From NCBI GenBank assembly GCA_021809425.1, contig JAKBAA010000005.1:1-64000 (forward strand): a stretch of 64,000 nt of DNA, in the 5' to 3' direction. Shown in pieces: positions 1-7,843 of the stretch (positions are counted from its first letter, which is position 1; each line of letters begins with the position of its first letter). The notes beneath the pieces were generated by a model, which did no database searches, was not told the origin of the DNA, and worked only from the letters and a program-made list of their open reading frames with translations. The translations under genes were made by a program, and so were the position numbers. Source of the DNA: Actinomycetes bacterium (lineage in GTDB: Bacteria > Actinomycetota > Acidimicrobiia > Acidimicrobiales > Bog-793).

Positions 1-453
1 CAGTTACTGCTCGAGCATCCCGTGGCGGTGGCGAGCCTGCTCGCCTCGGACGTGGCGCGGGACTTCCCGGAGCTGAAGCTCGTCATCTCCCACGGGGGCG
101 GCGCCATCCCCTACCAGATGGGCCGCTTCCTCGCCGGCGCCACCCGCAGCGGCGTCGAGCTCCGCGACCAGCTACGCACGCTGTGGTTCGACACCTGCCT
201 GTACACCCGGGACGCCATCGAGCTGCTCGTCCGGGCTGTCGGCGCCGACCGGTGCTGCTTCGGCTCGGAGAAGCCCGGCACGGGGTCGGTGCGGAACCCG
301 GCGACCGGCCGGTGGTACGACGACATCAAGGTGCTCGTCGAGGAGATCGAGTGGCTCGGCGACGAGGACCGGGCCCAGATCTTCCAAGGCAACGCCGTAG
401 CGCTGTTCCACCTCGAGGCGGCAGGCGTCGCCTCGAGGGGCGATGCCCGCTGA
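1..453 (+). CDS. Amidohydrolase-2 family, LigJ-like (4-oxalomesaconate hydratase type), 5' end outside window
   Basis: Only the C-terminal ~150 residues are present; the frame is open from base 1. Visible are the metal-site strand VISHGGGAIPYQMGRF and a FDTCLY segment, then FGSE followed by NPATGRWYDD. FGSE plus a P-x-TG-x-(Y/F)DD stretch resembles LigJ, which hydrates 4-oxalomesaconate in protocatechuate 4,5-cleavage; ordinary ACMSD-type members usually read FGSDYP. The last 11 bases overlap the start of the permease at 443, so the two are probably translationally coupled, tying this enzyme to the importer. The family is firm; the exact reaction is inferred from recalled homologues. Another amidohydrolase-2 activity cannot be excluded because the N-terminal metal motif is missing from view. 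Confidence 0.75.
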   Translation, partial: QLLLEHPVAVASLLASDVARDFPELKLVISHGGGAIPYQMGRFLAGATRSGVELRDQLRTLWFDTCLYTRDAIELLVRAVGADRCCFGSEKPGTGSVRNPATGRWYDDIKVLVEEIEWLGDEDRAQIFQGNAVALFHLEAAGVASRGDAR

Positions 454-2242
454 CGTGGCCGGCTCGGCACGCACCGGGGCGTGGCGCGGCCGGCGCCGCG
501 CCGGCCGGCCGCCCCGGCGGATCACCCCGGGGCTGCTCGTGCTGTGCGCGCTCTGCCTCGTGCTGTTCGTCTGGCCGGTGCTCATGCTCGCCTACGGCGC
601 CTTCCGCACAGCGCCGCCGGACCTCGGCGGCAGCTTCTCGGCACACGGGTTCCTCGCCACGCTCTCGGACGGTTCGATGTGGCAGGCGTTCGGCAACTCG
701 ATCCTTCTGTCGGGCTCGACCGTGCTCCTGTCGACGGCGCTCGCCGTCTACCTGGCCTGGACCGTGACCCGCACCGACACGCCGCTGCGGCGGCTGGTCA
801 CGCCGATGATGGTGATGACCTTCGCCATCCCGCCCCTGTTCTTCACCCTCAGCTGGGCGATGCTCGGCCAGCAGCCGGTCGGCCTTCTCGACAAGGCGCT
901 CCACGCCCTGTTCGGCGTGGCCCCGTTCAACGCCCAGTCGTGGTACGGGATGATCGGCGTGAGCGTGCTGGCGGCCACCGCCGCCGAGTACCTGTTGCTG
1001 CTCGGCCCCTTCCTGGCGCTCGACCGCTCGCTCGAGGAGGCGGCGCTCGTGAGCGGCGCCCGCAGGCTCCGCGCCTTCGTCACGATCGAGCTGCCGGCGC
1101 TCGCCCCGTCGATCCTCGGCGTGATGATCCTCGGCTTCGTGCTCGGTCTCGGCTTCCTCACGGTGCCGCTGCTGCTCGGCGAGCCCGCCGGCATCTACGT
1201 GCTGCCGACCGAGATCTACCGCCTGATCGACGGCACCAGCCCGGCGAACTACGCCGGCGCCAGCACCCTGTCGCTGCTGCTCGTCGCCGTCGTGCTCGTG
1301 CTGGTCGCCGCACAGCAACGCCTGATCGGACGGCGGTCGTTCACGACGATGACGGGCAAGAGCTTCCGCCGCGAGCGGCTGCGCCTCGGCAAGGCCCGTT
1401 ACGTCGGTACGGCCGTCATCCTCGTCTACGGGCTCCTCGCGCTCGTCCTGCCGCTCGGGCAGTTCGTCCTCGGCTCGTTCGAGCCGTACTTCGGCGTGTA
1501 CAAGCACCTGTCGCTCGTCAACTACCGGACCGTGCTCGGCACGGCGGGCACCGGCAGCGCCTTCTGGACGACCGTGGTCGTGGCCGTGGTCGCCGGGTTC
1601 TGCGCGTCGTGCCTGGCCGTCTGGATCGCCCTCGTCGGCCAGCGCTCCCGGTCGCGCCTGCGACGGCTGCCGGACCTGTCGCTGTGGCTGCTGTGGGCCG
1701 TGCCCGGCATCACGCTGAGCCTCGGCATCATCTGGGCCTACCTCTCGGTTCCCGGGCTGAAGCGCCTGTACGCCACCCAGTGGATCGTCCTCCTCGCCCT
1801 CGTCGTCGGCACCGCCCCGATCGCCAGCCGGGCCCTCTCCGGCCCGATCGGCCAGATCGCCCGTGACCTCGAGGAGGCGGCCCGGACCGCCGGCGCCTCG
1901 GCGTTCCGGGCCACCGTCGGCATCCTGCTCCGCCTCGTCCTTCCGGCGTTCGCCGTGTCGTGGTTCCTCGCCGGCATCGTGGCCTCGGGGAACCTCGACA
2001 TCCCGATCCTCCTGGCGTCGCCGACGAACCAGACGGTCCCGCTCGTCGCCTACAACCTGTACGACAACGGCTCGCTCGCCGGTGCCGCCGCCGTGTTCTG
2101 CCTGCTGCTCGCCGGCATCGCCTGCGTCCTCGCCCTCGGCGCCGCCGTCCGCGGTGTGCTCGGGCTGCGGGCACGACGCCTGCTCGGGGGCGACCGGGCG
2201 CCGCAGGGGGCGGGCACGACGCCGGCGGGCGGGGTCGGCTGA
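443..2242 (+). CDS. ABC transporter permease, FbpB/ThiP-type double-domain
   Basis: This 599-residue protein has two tandem binding-protein-dependent permease halves and about 12 hydrophobic segments. Each half carries an EAA-type loop contacting the ATPase: LEEAALVSGARRLRAF around residue 195 and LEEAARTAGASAFRAT around residue 477. Fused permeases of this length are typical of Fe(III), thiamine, phosphonate and polyamine-type importers. The start overlaps the upstream amidohydrolase stop, and the stop overlaps the ATPase start (TGATG), so the genes form one operon. Substrate is unknown; linkage to a LigJ-like enzyme suggests an organic acid rather than iron (inference). Confidence 0.92.
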   Translation: MPADVAGSARTGAWRGRRRAGRPPRRITPGLLVLCALCLVLFVWPVLMLAYGAFRTAPPDLGGSFSAHGFLATLSDGSMWQAFGNSILLSGSTVLLSTALAVYLAWTVTRTDTPLRRLVTPMMVMTFAIPPLFFTLSWAMLGQQPVGLLDKALHALFGVAPFNAQSWYGMIGVSVLAATAAEYLLLLGPFLALDRSLEEAALVSGARRLRAFVTIELPALAPSILGVMILGFVLGLGFLTVPLLLGEPAGIYVLPTEIYRLIDGTSPANYAGASTLSLLLVAVVLVLVAAQQRLIGRRSFTTMTGKSFRRERLRLGKARYVGTAVILVYGLLALVLPLGQFVLGSFEPYFGVYKHLSLVNYRTVLGTAGTGSAFWTTVVVAVVAGFCASCLAVWIALVGQRSRSRLRRLPDLSLWLLWAVPGITLSLGIIWAYLSVPGLKRLYATQWIVLLALVVGTAPIASRALSGPIGQIARDLEEAARTAGASAFRATVGILLRLVLPAFAVSWFLAGIVASGNLDIPILLASPTNQTVPLVAYNLYDNGSLAGAAAVFCLLLAGIACVLALGAAVRGVLGLRARRLLGGDRAPQGAGTTPAGGVG

Positions 2243-3420
2243 TGGCCGGGGTCCGCATCCGCGGGCTCGCCAAGCGTTTCGAGGGCAAGGTCGTCCTCGA
2301 GGGGCTCGACCTCGAGGTGGGCGACGGCGAGCTGCTCACCCTCCTCGGCCCGAGCGGCTGCGGCAAGACGACGACCCTGCGCTGCGTCGCCGGGCTGGAG
2401 CGGCCGGACGGCGGCGAGATCCACATCGGTGACCGCCTCGTGGCCTCGCCGGCGGCGGGCGTCCACGAGCCACCCAACCGGCGCGGCATCGGCATGGTGT
2501 TCCAGAGCTACGCCCTCTGGCCGCACATGACGGTGTTCTCGAACGTCGCCTACCCACTCCGCATCCGCCGGCGCGATCGGGCGACGATCCGCCGCCAGGT
2601 CCTCGAGGTCCTCGCCGCCGTCGGCATGGAGGCCTACGCCGAGCGGTCGGTGACGGCACTGTCCGGCGGCCAGCAGCAGCGCGTGGCGCTCGCCCGGGCC
2701 CTCGTCGCCCAGCCACAGGTCCTGCTCTTCGACGAGCCCCTTTCCAACCTGGACGCCAAGCTGCGCATCGCCATGCGCCGCCAGATCCGCGCCGTCCACG
2801 ACCAGGCGGGCGCCGCCTCGGTGTACGTCACCCACGACCAGGAGGAGGCGATCACGCTCTCGGACCGGGTCGTCGTCCTCGACCGCGGCGTCGTCCAGCA
2901 GGTCGGCACTCCCCGGGACATCTACCGGCGGCCGGCGAACCGGTTCGTGGCCGACTTCCTCGGCTTCGAGAACCTGCTCACGGCGACCGTCGTCGGCGGC
3001 GGCGGCGACCGGGTCGGGCTCCGCCTGGCGGGTGCCGGTGGTGGGGTCATGGCAAGCTCCACGCACCCCCGCCTCGCCGGCGAGACCGTGGTGCTCGCCG
3101 TGCGCGCCGGCGATATCGCCTGCGAGCCGGTGCCTACGGCCGGCAGCCCAGGGGACCCGGCCGGCGGGCTCCTCGGCACGCTCGTGTCCACCGAGGACGC
3201 CGGCGACCGGGTCGAGCGGACCGTCGAGGTCGGCGGTCAGCGGTTGCTCGCCCGCAGCCCCGAGACGGAGGGCGACCCCGACGTGCTGCGGCCGGGCGAC
3301 GCCGTGCTCGTGCGCGTCGCCCCGACCCGCGCCGTCGCCCTCGACGACACCGGGGCACGGCCGGCCGAGACCCGGCCACACCACCATCGACCAGCAGCAT
3401 CCACCAGGGAGGGAACATGA
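2242..3420 (+). CDS. ABC transporter ATP-binding protein with TOBE domain
   Basis: The 392-residue ATPase has Walker A GPSGCGKTT (about residue 35), Q-loop VFQSYALWPHM, signature LSGGQQQR, Walker B LLFDEPLSNLD and switch His in VTHDQEEA. A C-terminal extension of ~130 residues fits the TOBE regulatory domain of CUT1/FbpC/PotA-type ATPases. ATG 2242 was chosen because it overlaps the permease stop and begins exactly at the conserved N-terminus; a longer upstream reading in the same frame would run inside the permease gene. It energises the importer and is followed by its binding protein with a 4-base ATGA overlap. Confidence 0.93.
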   Translation: MAGVRIRGLAKRFEGKVVLEGLDLEVGDGELLTLLGPSGCGKTTTLRCVAGLERPDGGEIHIGDRLVASPAAGVHEPPNRRGIGMVFQSYALWPHMTVFSNVAYPLRIRRRDRATIRRQVLEVLAAVGMEAYAERSVTALSGGQQQRVALARALVAQPQVLLFDEPLSNLDAKLRIAMRRQIRAVHDQAGAASVYVTHDQEEAITLSDRVVVLDRGVVQQVGTPRDIYRRPANRFVADFLGFENLLTATVVGGGGDRVGLRLAGAGGGVMASSTHPRLAGETVVLAVRAGDIACEPVPTAGSPGDPAGGLLGTLVSTEDAGDRVERTVEVGGQRLLARSPETEGDPDVLRPGDAVLVRVAPTRAVALDDTGARPAETRPHHHRPAASTREGT

Positions 3421-4514
3421 AGCTCAAGAAGGCCGTGATGGCGGCGACCGCGACCACGGTCACCGGGATCGCGCTCGTCGGTAGCGGGGTCGCCGGTGCC
3501 TCGTCACCACAGCGGGCCAGCCGGCAGCGCGCGCACGGTGGGTCGCCACTGTCGGCCCTGTACCACAAGGCGATGGCCGCCAAGCAGACCAGCGTCGTCA
3601 TCTACGGACCGACCGCCGGCACCGACACCGCCCTGTACAACGCCTTCAAGCAGGAGTTCCCGGGCATCACGGTCACCGGCGTGCCGGTCGTCGGCCCGCC
3701 CATGTCGGCCAAGCTGGCAGCAGAGTTCTCGAGCGGCAAGCACGTCGCGGATCTGGCCTACACCGGCAGCACCAACATGCTCCAGTACGCCCAGGCCCAC
3801 TGGCTCGTCCCCTTCACCCCGGCGACGGCCCCTGCGGCGAGCCGCCTGCCGGCTGGTGACGTCGGGCCGGGGAACACCTTCTACGGGACGAGCATCACGC
3901 CGTTCGTCACCATCTACAACACCTCGGCCGTCACCGCCGCCCAGGTGCCGAAGACGTGGCAGGCGCTGCTGGCGCCGCGCTGGAAGAACAAGATGGGGAT
4001 CGTCGACCCGACCGCCATCGGCGAGATGGACGACGTGTTCGCCCACCTCGCCAAGGCACCGGGCATGGCCGACTACATGGCCAAGCTGCACGCCCAGCAG
4101 GTCGAGCTGTTCCCGGCGTCCGAGGTCACCGGCGCCCTCACCGCCGTCGCCCAGGGGGCCAAGGCGATCGGCATCGAGGAGGGTTACAACTTCTACGAGG
4201 TCGCGGCGAAGGCGGGTGCCCCGATCGCCTTCTCGCTCCTCCAGAAGGACAACTACACGACGACGCTGTACATGGGCCTGCTGAAGGGGGCACCGGACCC
4301 GCTCGCCGCGCAGCTGTACGAGGACTTCCTGTTCACCCCGACGGCGCAGAAGGTGATCGCCGCCAACGGCGACTACTCGCCGGTTCCCGGCTCGCCGGCG
4401 CCGAAGGGGCTGCCCTCCTACGCCAAGCTGCCGAAGATGCCGTTCATCCCGCTCTCCGCCAGCCTGCAGGCAGACCTCGCGGCGATCGCCCAGGCGAAGA
4501 AGCTCTGGGGCTAG
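3417..4514 (+). CDS. ABC extracellular solute-binding protein, family 1 (FbpA/AfuA-like)
   Basis: This 365-residue secreted protein starts with a Sec signal peptide (MKLKKAV, hydrophobic core, cleavage probably after AGASS). The mature part has a family-1 binding-protein layout, including a VVIYGPTAGTD strand and central FYGTSITPFVTIYNT. There is no lipobox cysteine. ATG 3417 overlaps the ATPase stop (ATGA) and is preceded by GGGAGG at good spacing. It is the last gene of the operon and is followed by a strong hairpin. The ligand cannot be read from sequence; iron, phosphonates, polyamines or carboxylates are all bound by relatives. Confidence 0.88.
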   Translation: MKLKKAVMAATATTVTGIALVGSGVAGASSPQRASRQRAHGGSPLSALYHKAMAAKQTSVVIYGPTAGTDTALYNAFKQEFPGITVTGVPVVGPPMSAKLAAEFSSGKHVADLAYTGSTNMLQYAQAHWLVPFTPATAPAASRLPAGDVGPGNTFYGTSITPFVTIYNTSAVTAAQVPKTWQALLAPRWKNKMGIVDPTAIGEMDDVFAHLAKAPGMADYMAKLHAQQVELFPASEVTGALTAVAQGAKAIGIEEGYNFYEVAAKAGAPIAFSLLQKDNYTTTLYMGLLKGAPDPLAAQLYEDFLFTPTAQKVIAANGDYSPVPGSPAPKGLPSYAKLPKMPFIPLSASLQADLAAIAQAKKLWG

Positions 4515-4537
4515 CCGGCCCGGGCGCCGGCACGGCA

Positions 4538-4575
4538 CCCCCCGGCGGAGCGGACCTGCCGCTCCCGCCGGGGGG
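4538..4575 (+). terminator. Long GC hairpin after the first ABC operon
   Basis: CCCCCCGGCGG (4538-4548) pairs with CCGCCGGGGGG (4565-4575). Inside it AGCGG pairs with CCGCT around the loop ACCTG, with one bulged C. No U-tract follows, as is common for actinobacterial terminators. It lies 23 bases after the binding-protein stop, so it probably ends the operon or stabilises its 3' end. Confidence 0.65.
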
Positions 4576-4673
4576 CGCCGCCGAGCCCGGCAGACCAGGC
4601 CTTCTGCCTCCTCCCGTCTCCTGTTCTCAGCGCAGCGCCACATGTCGCGCGCTCTGTCTCATCCCGAGTGCGA

Positions 4674-4679
4674 TAGATT
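4674..4679 (+). promoter_or_regulatory. -10 element TAGATT for a leaderless ubiX transcript
   Basis: TAGATT fits the actinobacterial TANNNT -10 motif and ends six bases before ATG 4686, where transcription would be expected to begin. No Shine-Dalgarno sequence precedes the ATG. The geometry is that of a leaderless mRNA. No good -35 is visible. Confidence 0.5.
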
Positions 4680-4685
4680 GTGGCG

Positions 4686-5255
4686 ATGACGTCCTCTCCG
4701 CGCCGGCTCGTCGTCGGCATGTCGGGTTCGAGCGCACCGCAGCTCGGCATCAAGCTCCTCGAGGTCCTGCACCAGCTCCGTACCGTCGAGACCCATCTCG
4801 TCCTGACCGAAGGCGCCAAGCTCACCATCAAGCTCGAGACCAGCCATGACCCCGACGCCGTCGCCACGCTGGCTGACGTCGTTCACGACAACAACAACCT
4901 GGCTGCCGCCATCTCGTCGGGCTCCTTCCTCACGATGGGGATGGTCGTCGTCCCCTGCTCGATGCGCTCCCTCGCCTCCATCGCCGCCGGAACCTCGACC
5001 GATCTCCTCACGAGAGCGGCCGACGTCACCTTGAAGGAGCGACGCCCGCTCATCCTTGTCACAAGAGAGACGCCGCTCAGCCTGATCCACCTCCGCAACA
5101 TGGAGACGGTGACCCTTGCCGGCGGGACGATCCTGCCACCCATGCCCGCCTTCTATCACCATCCCGAGTCGATCGACGACCTGCTTGCCCAGACGACCGG
5201 CAAGGTCTTGGACCAGTTCCGCATCGAGCACGAGCTGTTCCGGCGATGGGACTAG
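4686..5255 (+). CDS. ubiX: UbiX/Pad1-family flavin prenyltransferase
   Basis: This 189-residue flavoprotein has the UbiX hallmarks: N-terminal GMSGSSAPQLG (flavin loop), central VVPCSMRSLASIAAG, LILVTRETPLSLIHLRNM and the terminal AFYHHPESIDDLL stretch. UbiX enzymes prenylate FMN to make the prFMN cofactor of UbiD decarboxylases, and a UbiD lies 7 kb away at 12285-13748. ATG 4686 is preferred over GTG 4680 because of the -10 spacing. The stop overlaps the next gene by 10 bases, so the two are co-expressed. An alternative role as small subunit of a hydroxyarylic acid decarboxylase is possible within the same family. Confidence 0.92.
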   Translation: MTSSPRRLVVGMSGSSAPQLGIKLLEVLHQLRTVETHLVLTEGAKLTIKLETSHDPDAVATLADVVHDNNNLAAAISSGSFLTMGMVVVPCSMRSLASIAAGTSTDLLTRAADVTLKERRPLILVTRETPLSLIHLRNMETVTLAGGTILPPMPAFYHHPESIDDLLAQTTGKVLDQFRIEHELFRRWD

Positions 5256-5695
5256 CCGTTCCGCGCGAGCTCGTCGCGTACCTCTCGGGCATGCCCGCCC
5301 TCGGCACCGCGGAGTCGGTCATCCCGCTCCTCACGGTCGACGCCGCCGGCTTCCCCCACGGCTGCCTCCTCTCGCGTGGCCAGATCGCTGCGACCGGGTC
5401 GGAGATCCAGCTCGCCGTGACGAGCCCGGGGACTCGGGGCAACCTCCACGAGCGAGGCCGCGGGCTGCTGCTCGTCGCCCTCGGCGACACCGTCCACCAC
5501 TGCAAGCTGCGCCTGCTCCGTCTGGACGAGGCGGACGAGCTGCTCGTCGCCTCGTGCGAGCTCGTCGCCCACAAGGCGGACTCGCTCGGGATCGCGCTCG
5601 CACCGATGACCTTCGTCGCCAGCCCCGAGATCGCTCGCTTCGAGCGGTGGGAGGAGGTCGCCTCTCGCTTGGAGGCGATCGCCGGCGAGCACTGA
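5246..5695 (+). CDS. PNPOx-like split-barrel flavin/F420-binding protein
   Basis: This 149-residue protein resembles pyridoxamine-phosphate-oxidase-like split barrels: N-terminal PLLTVDAAGFPHGCLLS strand pair, SEIQLAVTS, and HERGRGLLLVAL where flavin phosphate contacts usually occur. It overlaps ubiX by 10 bases and is probably translationally coupled to it. Its role is unknown; delivering or reducing flavin for the UbiX/UbiD pair would suit the context but is speculation. Family assignment rests on overall pattern rather than a unique motif. Confidence 0.6.
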   Translation: MGLAVPRELVAYLSGMPALGTAESVIPLLTVDAAGFPHGCLLSRGQIAATGSEIQLAVTSPGTRGNLHERGRGLLLVALGDTVHHCKLRLLRLDEADELLVASCELVAHKADSLGIALAPMTFVASPEIARFERWEEVASRLEAIAGEH

Positions 5696-5786
5696 CCCGT
5701 CGCCGCCATCAGGTCGCCCGACCGCGCAGCGCTCGCGTCGCCGGCCGGCCGGCATCACGAGGCCCGGCCCCGCCACACGGTACCCT

Positions 5787-5814
5787 TGCCTTGGAGCAGA
5801 ATCCCTTTCTAGTG
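5787..5814 (+). promoter_or_regulatory. Possible promoter for the 5941 amidohydrolase
   Basis: TTGCCT (5787-5792) and TCTAGT (5809-5814) are separated by 16 bases in a locally less GC-rich patch. The 245-base gap 5696-5940 holds no credible ORF; this is the only promoter-like feature I see in it. Confidence 0.3.
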
Positions 5815-5940
5815 CAGCGAGCGTAGCAACACGCCGATCCGCTGGCAACGGCCGACGCTCGAGGCCGCACGGCGCCGGAGCAGCTCCACGAGGCGGATGG
5901 TCCGCCACATCCGACGATCTCCGACGAGGAGGAGCGACCC

Positions 5941-6984
5941 GTGCTCTCCGGGCTACCCGTGATCGACCTCCACCACCACTACATCCCCCCGGCCCTGCTG
6001 ACCTCGCTGCAAGCCCTGGCCAACGGCAAGGCCCGCCTCGTGAACCACCTCGTGTCGGTGACCCTCAATCCGGACCTTGCCGACGTCGAGGCGCATCTCG
6101 AGGCCATGGCGCGCGCAGGGATCGACCTGGCCGTCGTCGCCTACTCCGCCCTCAGCGCGCTCGGTCCGGAGGTCTGCGCGAGCCTCAACGAGGCCGTCGC
6201 CGAGCTGCAGGCCGACCATCCGGCAGCCTTCCTCGGCGCTGCGCACGTCGACCTTCGCGACCCGGCGACCGCCGTGCGAGAGCTCGTCCGATGCGAGTCC
6301 GAGCTCGGCCTCCGGGCGCTCGCCCTCCCGACCTCTGCCCCGGCGCTCCAGCTCGACGACCCGTCCCTGGCGCCGCTCTGGGACAAGGCCGAGCAGCTGG
6401 GCCTTCCCATCATCTTGCACCCCGCCTCCCTGCCGGTCGGCGCCTCGACCGACCACGGGCTCGAGCGCTCCTGCGCTCGGCCCTTCGACACCACGACGGC
6501 CATCGTGCGCCTCATGCACGCCGTCCTCCCCCTGCACCCCACCCTTCGCTTCGTCGCGCCACACTGCGGGGGCACCGCTCCCTACCTGAAGGGACGCCTC
6601 CAGATGTTCCACACGGCACCTGGCGAGCGGCCGCGAAGCCTCCCGCGCACCCAGCGGGAGCTGCACGAAGAGGGTCTAAACGACCAGTTCGAGCGTCTCT
6701 GGCGCCAGCTCTACGTGGACACCGCCGGCAACGGAGGATGGACGCCAGTGGTGCGGGCCGCGCTCGACATCGTCTCGGCCGACCGTGTCTGCTTCGGATC
6801 GGACTACCCCCTCGAGGCCCACAGCCCCGAGACGATGACCGAGCTGGTCGACGCCATGGCCTCGCTCCAGCTCCCGAAGGCCGACCTCGCCGCCGTGGCC
6901 TTCGCGAACGCTGCGTCGCTCCTCGGCCTCCACGACCTCGCCGGGGCGCCGACCGACCGGACAGGGCCAGCCTCAGCCGGTTGA
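5941..6984 (+). CDS. Amidohydrolase-2 family decarboxylase-like enzyme (ACMSD/resorcylate decarboxylase type)
   Basis: The 347-residue protein has the full amidohydrolase-2 metal site: N-terminal IDLHHHYIP, central LPIILHPAS, FVAPHCGGTAPYLKGR and C-terminal CFGSDYPLEAHSPE with the catalytic Asp. Members such as ACMSD, gamma-resorcylate and 3,6-dihydroxypicolinate decarboxylases remove carboxylates from aromatic or muconate acids with a metal ion. GTG 5941 is supported by GAGGAG upstream. It ends convergently with the next gene, overlapping by 12 bases. The substrate is not determined; the neighbouring decarboxylase families support decarboxylation over hydrolysis. Confidence 0.85.
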   Translation: MLSGLPVIDLHHHYIPPALLTSLQALANGKARLVNHLVSVTLNPDLADVEAHLEAMARAGIDLAVVAYSALSALGPEVCASLNEAVAELQADHPAAFLGAAHVDLRDPATAVRELVRCESELGLRALALPTSAPALQLDDPSLAPLWDKAEQLGLPIILHPASLPVGASTDHGLERSCARPFDTTTAIVRLMHAVLPLHPTLRFVAPHCGGTAPYLKGRLQMFHTAPGERPRSLPRTQRELHEEGLNDQFERLWRQLYVDTAGNGGWTPVVRAALDIVSADRVCFGSDYPLEAHSPETMTELVDAMASLQLPKADLAAVAFANAASLLGLHDLAGAPTDRTGPASAG

Positions 6985-7749
6985 GGCGGACATCGCCCGT
7001 CCGTCGAGCGGGTGGCGCGCACCGGCTCCGTTCGTCGAGAAGCCGCTCGCCTTCCGCCGCAGGTACTGCCACCCCGAGTCCATGAGGCGCGGGTTCCACA
7101 CCTCTTCCCGCTTCAGCGCCGACTCGGCCTCGTTGGACCACGTCACGAGCTCGCCCGCCGCCATGGCCGCGAGCTGTACCTGGCATGCCCGGTCGAGGAG
7201 CAATGCGGTCATGACACCGGCCGCCACCGTCTCGCCGGCCGTGACGAGGCCGTGGCGTGGCATGAGGCACGCCCGGGCATCGCCGAGGGCGCTCGCGAGG
7301 TCGGCCCCCAGCTCCCTCGTCTTCACGAGGCTCCCGGTCTGCAAGAAGCGCGGCAGCTCCGGATGCGAGAAGAGCACCCCTTCGTGGGAGAGCGCCCGAA
7401 GCGCGACGCCGAGCGACGAGAAGGCGTTCGCCGCCGCCGAGTGCGTGTGGACGACGCAGTTGACCTCGGGTCGTCGCCGAAGGATCTCGCCGTGGATCGG
7501 GAACTCGATATGACGCGACCCCGTGCCTGCGAGGATCTCGCCGTCGAAGCTGAGCAGCAGGAGGTTCGAGGGATCGACCTCCTCGAACCCGAGGCCGGAG
7601 GCCTTCATCCAGAAGCCCCGGCCACCCGGGTCCCGGACCGACACGTGACCCCAGACGAGATCCCCCTGCCCCTCGGCGCCGAGCACCTGGTTGGCCTCGA
7701 CGGCCAACCGTACGATCTCCTCGACGTCATCCTCACGCGCCAGTGCCAT
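6973..7749 (-). CDS. Class II aldolase/adducin family protein (PhtC-like candidate)
   Basis: This 258-residue protein has the class II aldolase fold signatures: GHVSVRDP near the N-terminus, the zinc pair in VVHTHSAAANAF, acidic EFPIHGEI just before it and a third His in CLMPRHGLVTAG. The family includes fuculose/ribulose-phosphate aldolases and also, from memory, 3,4-dihydroxyphthalate decarboxylases of actinobacterial phthalate pathways. It shares a 94-base divergent promoter region with a 4,5-dihydroxyphthalate-decarboxylase-like gene, favouring an aromatic role. ATG 7749 was preferred to an upstream extension lacking family homology; a -10-like TATATT eight bases upstream suggests a leaderless start. 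Confidence 0.85.
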   Translation of the reverse strand: MALAREDDVEEIVRLAVEANQVLGAEGQGDLVWGHVSVRDPGGRGFWMKASGLGFEEVDPSNLLLLSFDGEILAGTGSRHIEFPIHGEILRRRPEVNCVVHTHSAAANAFSSLGVALRALSHEGVLFSHPELPRFLQTGSLVKTRELGADLASALGDARACLMPRHGLVTAGETVAAGVMTALLLDRACQVQLAAMAAGELVTWSNEAESALKREEVWNPRLMDSGWQYLRRKASGFSTNGAGARHPLDGRAMSASTG

Positions 7750-7754
7750 GCGGC

Positions 7755-7769
7755 AAGAATATATTTCTT
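7755..7769. promoter_or_regulatory. AT-rich inverted repeat in a divergent promoter region
   Basis: AAGAA and TTCTT flank TATAT. This is one of the few AT-rich patches in the island. On the minus strand TATATT (7763-7758) lies eight bases from ATG 7749 and could be its -10. An operator embedded in this divergent promoter is plausible but unproven. Confidence 0.4.
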
Positions 7770-7843
7770 TTACCGATAGCGCTAGGTGCCCACGCCGACC
7801 CTCGCCCGAGGGTGGCCGCCGCAGCGCGACGAGGGGGACGACG

